Assembly (NCBI RefSeq): GCF_031755915.1
Contig: NC_083388.1
Coordinates: 26,753,001 to 26,817,000, forward strand
DNA: 64,000 bases
DNA from: Ziziphus jujuba
Taxonomy: Eukaryota; Streptophyta; Magnoliopsida; Rosales; Rhamnaceae
Direction: 5' to 3'
The notes under the pieces were generated by a model. It was given only the letters and a program-made list of their open reading frames with translations. It was not told where the DNA came from and did no database searches. The position numbers and the translations under genes are program-made. Below, one piece after another: positions 1-13,746 of this stretch (positions are counted from its first letter, which is position 1; every line of letters begins with the position of its first letter).

Positions 1-1
1 A

Positions 2-91
2 ACCGTTGGATCATCTGCATCAACAATCAGTATAGCCAGAGAAGAGACTAGTGATGTTGGGGACTCGGAATCAGTGTGTTTAGGAGGTTGA
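2..91 (+). CDS. 3' end of an unidentified gene (C-terminal about 29 residues)
   Basis: Frame 2 is open from the window edge to a TGA at 89-91 and reads TVGSSASTISIAREETSDVG followed by DSESVCLGG. The Ser/Thr/Glu-rich composition and the following AT-rich, polyadenylation-like DNA fit the terminal exon of a gene whose body lies to the left of the window. No domain can be seen, so no function is offered. The other frames close sooner. It could also be chance, because 29 codons is short. Confidence 0.4.
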   Translation, partial: TVGSSASTISIAREETSDVGDSESVCLGG

Positions 92-1060
92 CTTAACTTT
101 TGTATTTTTCGTGGACTTTTTATATGTTGTAGAATAATCATTGCTCTGCTTCGTTTATTGTATGGAAAATCCTCGTAAGGGCATTTTTATAGGACAAAAG
201 TTTTAACACCAAATAAGAAGCTCCTTTGTTAAGCATCTGATCAAAAGCTAAATGTCCACTATACTTGAGAGCAATATAGTTAAAGTGACTTGAATAGCAA
301 TTCAAATTCTGCAAAGCTAACATTATCCATGCGCTAGAAAACTGTTTTTGGGTTTTGATTCTTTTGAATGGATAATTTTGTGTTTCAAAATGCCAGAAAA
401 AAACTTTTCTAACACATGGTCAAACAAAGTTCGACAAGCCCTCAAAAGTCTTAAACACAAACAGTCAATTTATACCTCATTTTTGGCATCAATGAACTAA
501 AATTTTAGTTGGCCTTAAATTAATAATTGTGGACCTTTTAGAGCTCAATATATGGTTTCCTAATAAAAATTCAATGTCTACCACATATTTATTATTTTCA
601 TACCTTGCCACTGTTCACTTTAATTTCTTATGCTGCTTATGGAAACTCTCCATTAGTGTTTAGCTTTCTTTATCTCCTTTTCACTTTCTAGCTTATTTTT
701 GGTGCCTCATTCATTTCACTCCTTTTAATACCTATTTTCCGTCCTCCTCTATGTGGCTTTAAATTTAATTGGTAACCTCCTTGTTCATTAATACCTATTT
801 GCTGTCCTCCTCTATGTGGCTTTAAATTTAATTGGCTTGTTCATATCCTCTGTACTAAACGCTTTTTTGGAACCTAATTTTGTTGCCATCTATAGAATTA
901 CTTTGTTGCTTTGTGCTGGTCCTCATCCATAACGCTTCTCTTTTTCTTTGTTTGAATACACAATGCTTCTCACTTCACATTTTTCTTGTTTTCGGTCTTT
1001 GCTACCTCACTTTTGTCACCCTTTTTCGCATTTAGCTCGTTCCTTTATCTCTCCTGAGTT
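92..1060. other. Intergenic spacer with a 63-bp tandem duplication
   Basis: This AT-rich spacer has no convincing coding frame. The block 727-772 is repeated at 790-835 with a period of 63 bp, both containing TCCTCCTCTATGTGGCTTT. The rest is pyrimidine-rich and leads into the TATA box at 1068. Confidence 0.6.
727..835. repeat. Two-copy tandem duplication, 63-bp period
   Basis: The segment starting AATACCTATTT at 727 recurs at 790 with almost no change and both end in TTTAAATTTAATTGG. It is a local duplication in non-coding DNA. Confidence 0.85.
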
Positions 1061-1067
1061 CCAGTAC

Positions 1068-1076
1068 TATATATAA
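1068..1076 (+). promoter_or_regulatory. Candidate TATA box
   Basis: TATATATAA lies 87 bp upstream of the ATG at 1163. It is followed by a CA-rich leader (CACCACAACAACAAAAGAG) typical of plant 5' UTRs. This is the best promoter-like signal in the first 3 kb, but its gene is uncertain. Confidence 0.4.
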
Positions 1077-1162
1077 GAATAACCACCTTCCTCATTCACC
1101 ACAACAACAAAAGAGAGAACAGGCTTACTAGCTTTTTACATGGTCTTTTCCACTTTGAAATC

Positions 1163-1507
1163 ATGGAGAACTCTAGAATGAAAAAGTGTTCCATTGTTAG
1201 AAATGGGTGGCATGGGAGAAATAAAGCTAGTTTACTTTTACTGATAAGGCGTAGTGCCTATGAAAAGTATTCTTTATGGAGGATGAAGAACAAGGACGAA
1301 TCTTTATTCTCACTTCATAGACCACAAAGTAATTTGATTAATATTCCTTCTTGTGTTAAGTCTGTTTGGCAATGTTTTCTTTTTTCTTTTTTTTCTTTTT
1401 TTGGTTTTGGGCCCCCCCGGGGGGGGGGGGGGGGGGGGGGGGGGGGCGCGGCGCGGGCGTGGTTGTTAATAATCTGTTTGGCAATGTTATTTTGGCTACG
1501 TTTCTAA
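1163..1507 (+). CDS. Doubtful small ORF behind a TATA box
   Basis: The ORF begins MENSRMKKCSIVRNGWHGRN and its first 65 or so codons have ordinary, basic, mixed composition. It then runs into a T-tract and a C7G28 homopolymer (1412-1446) that translates as a poly-Gly stretch, so any real protein would have to end or splice before about 1375. I recognise no family. The nearby TATA box and CA-rich leader are the only support. It may be the remnant of a small gene damaged by the homopolymer, or spurious. Confidence 0.2.
   Translation: MENSRMKKCSIVRNGWHGRNKASLLLLIRRSAYEKYSLWRMKNKDESLFSLHRPQSNLINIPSCVKSVWQCFLFSFFSFFGFGPPRGGGGGGGGGAARAWLLIICLAMLFWLRF
1412..1446. repeat. C7G28 homopolymer tract
   Basis: Seven C are followed by 28 G and then GCGCGGCGCGGGCG, in otherwise AT-rich DNA. 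A real G-run of this length can form quadruplexes and is unusual in plant DNA; it could also be a sequencing or assembly artefact. Confidence 0.9.
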
Positions 1508-2971
1508 TACTCTCATTACATTCATTAAGGAATTGGAACTTTTGGGATGTTAAATATCGGTTTTAGAACTTTCTTGGTAGAATAAAGGCATTAATATCAT
1601 AAAAATATGCTATTAATTTATTGTTTCCTGGTGAAAATGGCTGACTTTTAATCCTTTTCGAATCTAGATCTTCGGTGGACGGAGGCAATGTTTAATAAGA
1701 TTAATGGCTTGGATGCTTGTGGTTCAAGACAGAATGTTTATTTTTTGAAAAGGTAGAGTATAAACTATGATTTACTTGACTGAGCATTTTTTTTTTTTTT
1801 TTTTTCTGTCTTTTGAATGACTAATATTTCAACCATGTTAACAATGAAATTAACTTCTTCCTTTTTTTTTCTTTTCTTTTCTTTTATTTTATTATTATTT
1901 TTATTTTATTATTATTATTATTATTTTGTTTCAGCTGGTTCACTGTGAATGCATTATGAGAATTCCATGAGAATTCTCCAATGAAGCTGGTGCACTGTGG
2001 ATGCATTATATCTTCCCTTAATTCGAAAAATGGGATCTGGGTACGTTAGTTTAACACCCATCATCCCATGGATGAGTTTCCTTCCATAGGGGTTATGATA
2101 TGATGCCTAGCCACTTTACTGGTTGCAGTAACTCTATTCAACTATATTCGATCTGCCACATCGTGCAGAAGCACAGTATACCAAAATATATTTGTTCATT
2201 GAACGAAATTCCATTCAGGGAAAGCTAATGAATGCATCGGGTTGCATATAATGTAATGATATATAAATCAATTTCGCTTCATCTCCAACATATAAGTTTT
2301 GAGTTCTCAAAAACCATTCTCAACCCAGCAATGTTGCACAAATTTGGTGATGGCAATTCTTATGTGTACTGTGTGATTGTGGTCTTCTTCTCAGGCTGCT
2401 AGCTAGTTGTCAGCTCTCTTTCAAAGTTAGTAAAGGCCCTGCAATTGGTAAAATTAACCAAGTCACCATTATGTTCTTCGTATATATACTGTTGGTGTAA
2501 TTAGTTGGTAACTAATGAAAATAAAATAAAATAAAAATGATGAGACTAAATTTATTCTATATTTCCAACTTTACAATGTTATGGCCTTGTTTTGTTTAGC
2601 ATAGAGAAGTTACCAAAACTCATTTCTCACATTAAAGCAACAACATAGACAGATTATTCCATTGATTTTCAGAATTAACATAGAATTGGAAATGTCTGAG
2701 TTCAAATTTCTAGCAAATAAGAGTTTACCATCAGCCACATGTATTTTCAGCTAGAACCATTATGAGTTTAAATTCATATAAATGGACTGGAAATGAAATT
2801 TGGTACCAGAACATAAATTCCATTATTGTGGCTTCAAGCCGATACAAGTTCTGCTAAAAGGTTTAAACTAAGAACCCAAGAGAAAACCAAAAAAACAGAC
2901 TCACAAAAGCATTACACCAAAAGTACAATCCCAAATACATCAGGCTCCATAAATAGACTACTTTCTTTCGT
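1508..2971. other. Intergenic spacer
   Basis: There is no convincing gene. Poly(T) and (TTA)n tracts occur at about 1785-1806 and 1861-1930. A short imperfect repeat of GCTGGTTCACTGTGAATGCA (1935) recurs at about 1987. The right part (about 2800-2971) is probably the 3' UTR of the RraA-like gene on the minus strand. Confidence 0.5.
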
Positions 2972-3472
2972 TTAGACAGATAACTCAGTTCGAGAAATAA
3001 GAATTCCATCAGTGTCTGCATAAAGCCATTCCCCATCACAAATCCTTGTCCCAGCAATGGTTATGGGGACATGTTTTTCCCCATGCCCTTTCTTGTTGGC
3101 TTTCATTGGATGGGATGCAAGAGCTCTCACCCCAATGTCACAACCTTGAATCTCATCAACATCTCTCACACACCCATTGACCACTATGCCTGCCCATCCA
3201 TTATTCTGAGCTTGAACAACAGGGTTCCCACCCAATATTGCACACCGTTTACTACCACCTCCATCCACAACTAGTACTCTTCCATTGCCTTTCTCCTCAA
3301 GAAAGCCACGAACCAGGACATTGTCCTCAAACACCTTCAGGGTAACTATTGGTCCGGAGAATACCTGCCGCCGGCCATATATCTGAAAAATAGGTTGGAG
3401 TGCTCGAAGCTCACCGCTTAAAATTAGCTGTGGGTTCGCATCACAAACTTCAGCAGTTGTGACCAGGGCCAT
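2972..3472 (-). CDS. RraA-like protein (putative 4-hydroxy-4-methyl-2-oxoglutarate aldolase family)
   Basis: This is a complete 166-residue reading frame in one coding exon. It starts MALVTTAEVCDANPQLILSG and ends ISRTELSV. The core shows RraA-family signatures: a RVLVVDGGGS glycine loop near residues 65-75, GWAGIVVNGCVRDVDEI near 92-108 and a TRICDGEWLYADTDGILIS terminal block. The RD pair in GCVRD matches the metal/substrate region of class II HMG/CHA aldolases. RraA of bacteria also inhibits RNase E, and plant members are usually annotated as regulator-of-ribonuclease-like or HMG aldolase; the actual plant substrate is not shown by sequence. No transit peptide is evident, so it is probably cytosolic. 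An AG directly before the ATG suggests that the start lies at the beginning of a spliced exon, with non-coding exons upstream to about 4.7 kb. Confidence 0.9.
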   Translation of the reverse strand: MALVTTAEVCDANPQLILSGELRALQPIFQIYGRRQVFSGPIVTLKVFEDNVLVRGFLEEKGNGRVLVVDGGGSKRCAILGGNPVVQAQNNGWAGIVVNGCVRDVDEIQGCDIGVRALASHPMKANKKGHGEKHVPITIAGTRICDGEWLYADTDGILISRTELSV

Positions 3473-4760
3473 CTATTCCAAGTACCCTTCAGGAGAAAAT
3501 CATTGCATAAACGTCAAATGCATATACTAGAATACTGACAACCAACTTGCAACTTGTTGGTGTCTAACCACACCACCAACAATCAAGTAAAATTATGATC
3601 CCCTAATGACAAAAGAGAAGCATTTATAAGATCTTATAGCTTAGGCAAGGGATGCAATGTAAAAATTGTCCCAAAAGTAGTAAAGATGCATTGAAAAGAG
3701 TAATAAGCATAAAAGGAAAAACCAAAATAAACTGTGAATATGACAGATCTCATTCTGGAAGATCATGATTCATAGAAAAACCTATAGACCATAAAAACCC
3801 ACTAGTTCAGAAGGCTGAACAGGAACATAGATATTGAGGAAAAATACAGCATAGTACAAAGGTCACATATAGAGAGTTACTTAAGACACTTTCAAGAGAT
3901 ATTAAAACCACATTTCTTAGAATTTGATATTTGAAACGAAACTAATTAAAAATGACAATCTAGTTTACAAGCTAATGATACACGAGACCATGTATCAAAA
4001 GAGCAAGTATACTCATTAGATATCAATCGAATTATAACAAGCAGAAATGAAATTTTTACAAAAAAGTTTCGATTCCCACGAGATCAATAAAATTAGAAAA
4101 AAAATCAAATCGCTTAAAGCTGGCTATATATATGCCTTTATATGTATGTTTATACGTATATATAAGCATTATGATCTGATCTGTAAGCTTTTCAATTCAC
4201 AAATTAAGCCTCAAAATAGAAGCAAGCAATAAAAGAACAAGAAATTTTACAAATTTATTAAAAAAAAATAATCATAATCCTTCATTGAAATCCAAGAGAC
4301 ATGAAAAACAGAAAAATAAATGAAAATAATAATTAAAAAAGGAAAAATTTTTGCTGATTCTCTCAAAGTTTGGATCTTTCATATACCGAGAAACTAGGTG
4401 AGTGTAAAAAGATAAAAACTTTGGAGGAAAAAACTGCTGGGCATGTTTGAAATGAAAATTCGTGCTTCAATTTTCTCAGTAGAAAAACTGCAAAGAAAGC
4501 TCTGATGAAATCGAGAACAGAATAGACGATCTAAGCTCCAAAAAGATATACCTTTGAATTGAACTCCTTGGCAGCACAAGCAACCTGTTTCACAATCAAA
4601 GAACATACAACCCTTCAACCACAACCCACCACTATACGAGGTAAAGAGAGACCTCCTCAAATCCTGACTTGAAGGCCTTCAACGAGTTGCTGTGGAGAAA
4701 ATAACAGGGCATAGGGGATTTAAGAAAGTGGCAAAGAATCTGTTTAAGCTGTAAAGCGCG
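3473..4760 (-). other. Probable 5' UTR exons and introns of the RraA-like gene
   Basis: Read on the minus strand, a candidate acceptor (TTGGAATAG) lies immediately before the ATG at 3472. A candidate donor, AAAG followed by gtatat, lies at 4551-4552. Pyrimidine-rich sequence at 4680-4760 looks like a leader. The interval between is AT-rich with no open frame of note. The exact transcript structure is inferred only. Confidence 0.4.
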
Positions 4761-6354
4761 TGGAATATGTGTATTTTTTTATTTTTTTATTTTTTTTATT
4801 TTTGCTCTTCATCTTTATTTAGTTTTGTCCTTTTTTAAGAAATAAAATTTATTATAAATTTTTTAATTGTCTTTTTCTCGCCATTTTTTTTTTCTTTCCA
4901 ATTTTGTTAACAAGATGGACCAAACATGGTGTGTCTTCAATTCTATATTCAGTCATTTAATGTGAGAAAATAAGTATAAGTGGGATTGAAAAGGATTTAA
5001 TAGTAAAAAGAAAAAAAAAAGTTAAATAAGATTATAAATTTGAGAGAGAAAAAATTAGATTAGTCAATTATTGCTTTTAGTGTGGAAACAAATGATTATT
5101 TTGTTTTTGTGTGCAACTTTTTTAATTTTTAAAAATAAAAATGGACTACATGTTAAGAAGAAGAAAGTGAAAGCCTCTTAACTCACGCACTGTCTAAGGA
5201 GAGTGGGGAAGGACAATGAAAGTATTTCCATCATGTACGTATGTTACACATGGCATGAGATTTGATGCTTTGGTGGTGTGTAGTATGGCATCACCAATTG
5301 GTCATATACTTTTGTCATAACTTATGTCAGACCAACTTTATGTTTTACTACTATCACGATTTGTTATTATAATACTCTTATGACCTACCAAAATTCTTTA
5401 CCCACAAAAAATTTTCCACTTTCTTTTCTGGTTTTACTTTTTACAGTATAAAAACTAACTGGTTTCTAACACTCTTGTTTTATTCATCCATCGCAACATT
5501 ATAACCAATACTATAACAAAAACTCACCCAATCACAAGAACAATGGCCAAAATAAAGAGATATTATTGCTTTAAAAATTATGGTAAAATATGGATAAAAT
5601 TATCCTACTTAACTAATTTGGCTCAACTAATATATGGGGTTGTGAAACCTAACTACTTACTATTTTGGTAAAAGGCTTTTAGAAAAATTTACTTTTTAAA
5701 AAATAAAAAATAAATAAAAAAGAAGATGTGAGGCAATTTATCCCTACTCAGTTTAATATAGTAAGTTTATTATCAAAACACCGATCCTTGCGCTTAGTCT
5801 GTTGGCATTGCTTATTATAGTTCCCACGTGCCAAGTCTTCAGTTCGAGTTTCATTGATCGGTGAACCCTAATTTAATATCAAAACAAGTACAAATTTAGC
5901 TCGCATTAGTAAATAAGAATAAAGATCCAACTTTAGCTCAAAATTGTATTTCTAGCCATTCGAGCACCTAACTTGTCTTCAATCATTCCCCATATTGTTC
6001 ATACAGGTATAACAGACCTCAAGCCGATTCTTATAGCAAAGGTGTAACAAACCTCAAACTTCTAAGAAAAATCACTGAACACAGAGATTTTCATCCACAC
6101 TAAAATAATACCGTAGAGATAAGAAGTTTCTAATGGAGTTTTTCCAATAGCAAAAAGCAAATCCTCTATTACACGTGCCAATCTTTTTTAGGATATTACT
6201 CTAAAGTTTAACAATAACCAACCCATAAAGTTTTTGGCAACAAACAAAAGTTACATAATGTCAACTTATTTGGTAGCAAGTTTATTGGAAGCAAGCCCAC
6301 CACTGAGACTAGTGAGAAACTGCAGCACAAATGGATTACTGAGACTTGAATTTT
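4761..6354. other. Intergenic spacer
   Basis: This AT-rich DNA has many T-tracts and no gene. It includes a tRNA-type SINE remnant at 5781-5876. The right end (about 6100-6354) is probably the 3' UTR of the IPP isomerase gene. Confidence 0.6.
5771..5886 (+). mobile_element. tRNA-derived SINE remnant with 10-bp target duplication
   Basis: A 96-bp element (5781-5876) lies between perfect direct repeats TATCAAAACA at 5771-5780 and 5877-5886. Inside are a box A-like stretch (CTTAGTCTGTTGGCA) and a box B-like stretch (AGTTCGAGTTTC) at pol III spacing. The tail is not clearly A-rich. Confidence 0.6.
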
Positions 6355-10220
<3,866 letters not shown>

Positions 10221-12507
10221 TGGCAGATTAGGAGACTAGGACTATCCGCCATTGTTGAATAATGAAATCTAATCTATAAATATTCTATTAAATTTTTTTC
10301 CTCTTCAGAAAAATTTTTAATTGATTTTTTTTCTGTATAGGGAAAAAAAAAAAATTGTTTTTATTGTTTTTTTTTTTTTTTAATTGTGGTGAATTTTTTA
10401 TGCAACCATGTGTCGCACAAGGATGCATCTCCTACCTTCTTTTTGTTTGTTCTTTTTTGGTTTTTCTGTTTTTTTTTTTTTTTTTAATGGGGGTGGGGGT
10501 TAAGCCGCTCGTTAATACAATTAACACTATATAAAAATCACATAAAAGTTACAAAATTCTGTAGATAAATAAATTTTGTAATTTAAAGAAAATACAAAAT
10601 AAATTCATTAATTTTGAATATTTCTAGTGTTCGTTGTAAAATCTTGTAATTTTCAAATGATTTTTTTTTTCATAAAACATTATAGTCAAATATTTTAGCT
10701 TGAATTAGAATGAATTAAAGAAGGTTTCAATACGCCACCTAAAGCTTCATTTGAACCAAAAAAAAAAAAAAAAAAAAAAAAAAAGAGAGAAGAAATAAAA
10801 AACTGTAAATTTATTTTTCTTTTCCCAATAATTATGTATCATACAATTATATTTTGCATGATAGGAAATAACATATGCATATATTTTTTGAATATTAAGA
10901 TATTAAGTATTTGAGGTAATGATAAAAAATTACATTGCATAGCATGATTTAAATCCTAACTCACAGCATTTAAACTTCGTAATGGTCTAATATGCATTAA
11001 TAATTTAATTATATACTGCTGCTTTAGCGCCTAATGCTTTTACAATCGCTGACTTTTCAACTATAATATAGTATTAATCACCATTATTTCATTGGATCGA
11101 GACACTTTTAAAATTAATTTTTTGCTTGTTGATGAATTTTCAAGTATTATAACTAGTTTACTAAATCCAAAATAAATTTTTTGAAAAAATAAAAAAATTC
11201 TAAACAAAATACTTAGTACGGTAACTATTGTTCACAATATTTGATAATAAAAGGATTTGCAAAGGATGTACCACAACAGATAGGACAACATATAGGGTAG
11301 GTGGATTAAAAGCATCTGACTTTAAATTATAATGCCGAATATAGTAATTCAATTTCCAGAAGATATCTTATTTATTGCTCTATATTATTATATATATATA
11401 TATATTTTTTTTTCTTATGTTTTATGAATAAGTTTTGAAAAAATATTATTTATCGGTGAATAATTATTGGTTGAATCTGCATGTTTGAGATTAATTTAAA
11501 AGAGTAGCATGCAGAGTTTATTTTTAAAAATTTAATATAAAAATAATATATTTAAATATTTCAATTAAAATTTATTATATATCTTTACAATAATAAATAA
11601 AAAAATTCATTTACACTTCTTTATTCATGGGCTGCTCTCAGTTTCAAAATAAACGCAATTTGGGTTCATGAAATTTAATAGGTAGCTTTTAATATATACT
11701 TTTTAATGGTTTTCACATTTGGCTGCGGAAAGCATGCTGAACCAAAAAATAAAAATAAATATTTGGGCATATTCACAAAAAAAAAAAAAACAATTTTAAG
11801 CACGAAATTAATAAATTATTATTGATCTTATAAATTAAAATTGCACACGTGTTACACGCTATCGTGCAATTGGTGGCATCGCTATAAAACCCACTACCAA
11901 CCCAGCTTTAGATATTTTTAAAATATCGCATTTTGTTTTGTAAAAAAAAAACAAATATATATATATATATATATATTGTCGGATTTTGCAATAGATTGGG
12001 TTTGCTGGACGAAATTGACAAGAAAGTCAAAATGTTGAATTCCATGTCACCAACATTCAATATGAAAAAATTATATACATTTTTTTTTTCCTGATCCCTC
12101 CAAATGATTTATTACATTTGAAATATTTTAATAATTAAATATTATTTTATTATTAAAATTTTGTTAGAAAAAACAAAATGTAAGTCTAAAACACATCAAG
12201 TGAAATATGTATTTGACTATTAATGGGTTGATAATAGTTGACTCTTGAAGAATAAGGTTTGGTAACAATTCAATAATCTTTTTTATTACTATTTTTTTTT
12301 AAGAACAATTTTGAATATTCATGTTGAAACACCTTATAGTTGTAGTATGTAGATCCTCTATTTGTCATTTTAATAAACCACACCATCAAATTATGTATCC
12401 TAAAATACTTTATAATATTAACAGCATAAAACGAAACTCCGTAATATTGTTTTTTCTATTTTTGAAGGAGAAAAAAAGAAAAAAAAAAAGTGTGGTGAGG
12501 GAACACT
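10221..12507. other. IDI promoter region and AT-rich spacer
   Basis: No gene is seen. Immediately left is the start of the divergently placed IDI gene, so 10.22-10.6 kb probably carries its promoter and leader. The rest holds poly(A/T) runs (10358-10380, 10757-10784), (TA)n tracts (11391-11406, 11957-11976) and no open frame of interest. Confidence 0.5.
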
Positions 12508-12690
12508 TTAAGAATACGGTATGGCACTAGCATAACACAGCCCATCATCAGTTTCAACGACACAAAGCCAAAGGTCCAAAGTAATTTCATTTGGGGTTGT
12601 ATAGTCCTCTCCTCTGTCAAATTTGTCATACTGGCCACTTAAAATAATTGAAGGGGTGTGCTGTGTTGTGGTTGTGCTACTACAAGACAT
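12508..12690 (-). CDS. Hypothetical 60-residue ORF
   Basis: The ORF reads MSCSSTTTTQHTPSIILSGQ and ends DDGLCYASAIPYS. Its composition is balanced and unlike the low-complexity ORFs around it, and it overlaps two other open frames only by chance. I do not recognise the sequence. It could be a small protein, one exon of a gene, or a pseudogene fragment. No obvious TATA or leader is present upstream. Confidence 0.25.
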   Translation of the reverse strand: MSCSSTTTTQHTPSIILSGQYDKFDRGEDYTTPNEITLDLWLCVVETDDGLCYASAIPYS

Positions 12691-13090
12691 TTTATCGAAT
12701 CAAATCCACTTAACACCAAAAGTCAGAACCTGTAATTTCTTCAACCACCTAAATTAAATTCTATATTTTATATTTCAATCTTTCCTCTTCATTGTTTACA
12801 AGATTTGGTATATAAAATAGTGAGTTGCTTGGGCATTAATACATTGAACCAGTCAGTGACTAATACCATAAAATATGAAAAAAAGAAGGTCCATTTTGTT
12901 GTGTCATACTATTTATCACAGACACAAAAGACCAAAACAATTGGAAAGTGGGGGCAGTGGAGCTCACGAAACTAGACTAAATTTTTATAATTTCTTAAAA
13001 GTTGGATTTATGTTTTGATATCTATCTTATTAAAGTGTTTGCGTATGATGGAATACAACATTTTGAGACGATTAGCTAAGCTATTTTTTC

Positions 13091-13122
<32 letters not shown>

Positions 13123-13204
13123 GGTTGTTCAAGACTTTATAACATGTTGCTTATAGCTGCAAAATTTCGAATTTGGGTTAGTGAAATTTTAGAAATTTTC
13201 CAAA

Positions 13205-13305
13205 ATGAAAATATACTATATATATATATATATATATATATCCAGCAAGAACAAGAAGAAGGAATGAGAAGTGTTAAAAAAAAAAAAAAAAAAAAAAGGA
13301 GTGTG
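13205..13305. repeat. (TA)n and poly(A) microsatellites
   Basis: A TA run (about 13214-13241) and a run of about 21 A (13276-13297) lie just upstream of the 69-residue protein gene. A second TA run is at about 13090-13110. Confidence 0.8.
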
Positions 13306-13448
13306 ATTTTTCCCTTTTATGCATAAAATAGAAAGAAATGAACTATTACATTGGGCTTTGGGATTTGCCTCACACAGAGGAAGTTGATTGAGAGGCTTAA
13401 AAAAGCCCAAGTGAACCCAAAACGGGCAGAGAGAGAGGCTCTGGAAAG

Positions 13449-13746
13449 ATGCCGAGAGAGAAGAGCCCCGGCTTGAAGATTCTCTGGCTGTGGACCATTG
13501 GCACGGCCGCCGGTACTCTCTTTCTACACTTTTGCTTACGGTTCTGCAATTGTACGTATGCGTGCGCGAGTTATGTTATATATGATTCTTTGTCTTGCAG
13601 TTCTGGTTACGAGCGTGGTGAGGACGAGGATGAGAGACATGGAGGAGCTTATGAAAGCTGAGCAACAGCAGCATCTACAACAGCAGGAAACCATTCCCAA
13701 TGACTCAATCCTTTTGGATTCCAACGTGATTCCAGAGGATCATTGA
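13449..13746 (+). CDS. Small conserved plant membrane protein, 69 residues, two exons
   Basis: Exon 1 is 13449-13512 and exon 2 is 13601-13746; the intron is GT-AG (donor gtactc, acceptor ttgcag) and splits a Val codon. The product starts MPREKSPGLKILWLWTIGTA, continues through a short hydrophobic segment (residues 11-27) into VVRTRMRDMEELMKAEQQQ, and ends in an acidic tail with IPEDH. This is the pattern of a widespread but uncharacterised small plant protein with one membrane anchor and a charged, Gln-rich tail. No single frame shows it, because both frames are open across the intron and give false longer ORFs. The location (mitochondrion or endomembrane) cannot be decided here. Confidence 0.8.

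Noticed and set aside
1920..2150. Possible microRNA precursor
   Set aside because: The repeated motif is direct, not inverted, and I found no convincing hairpin or known miRNA core.
11271..11365. tRNA-like stretch (GGTGGATTAAAAGCATCTGA and TAATTCAATTTCC)
   Set aside because: No acceptor stem or reliable cloverleaf could be paired by eye, so I do not call a tRNA or SINE.
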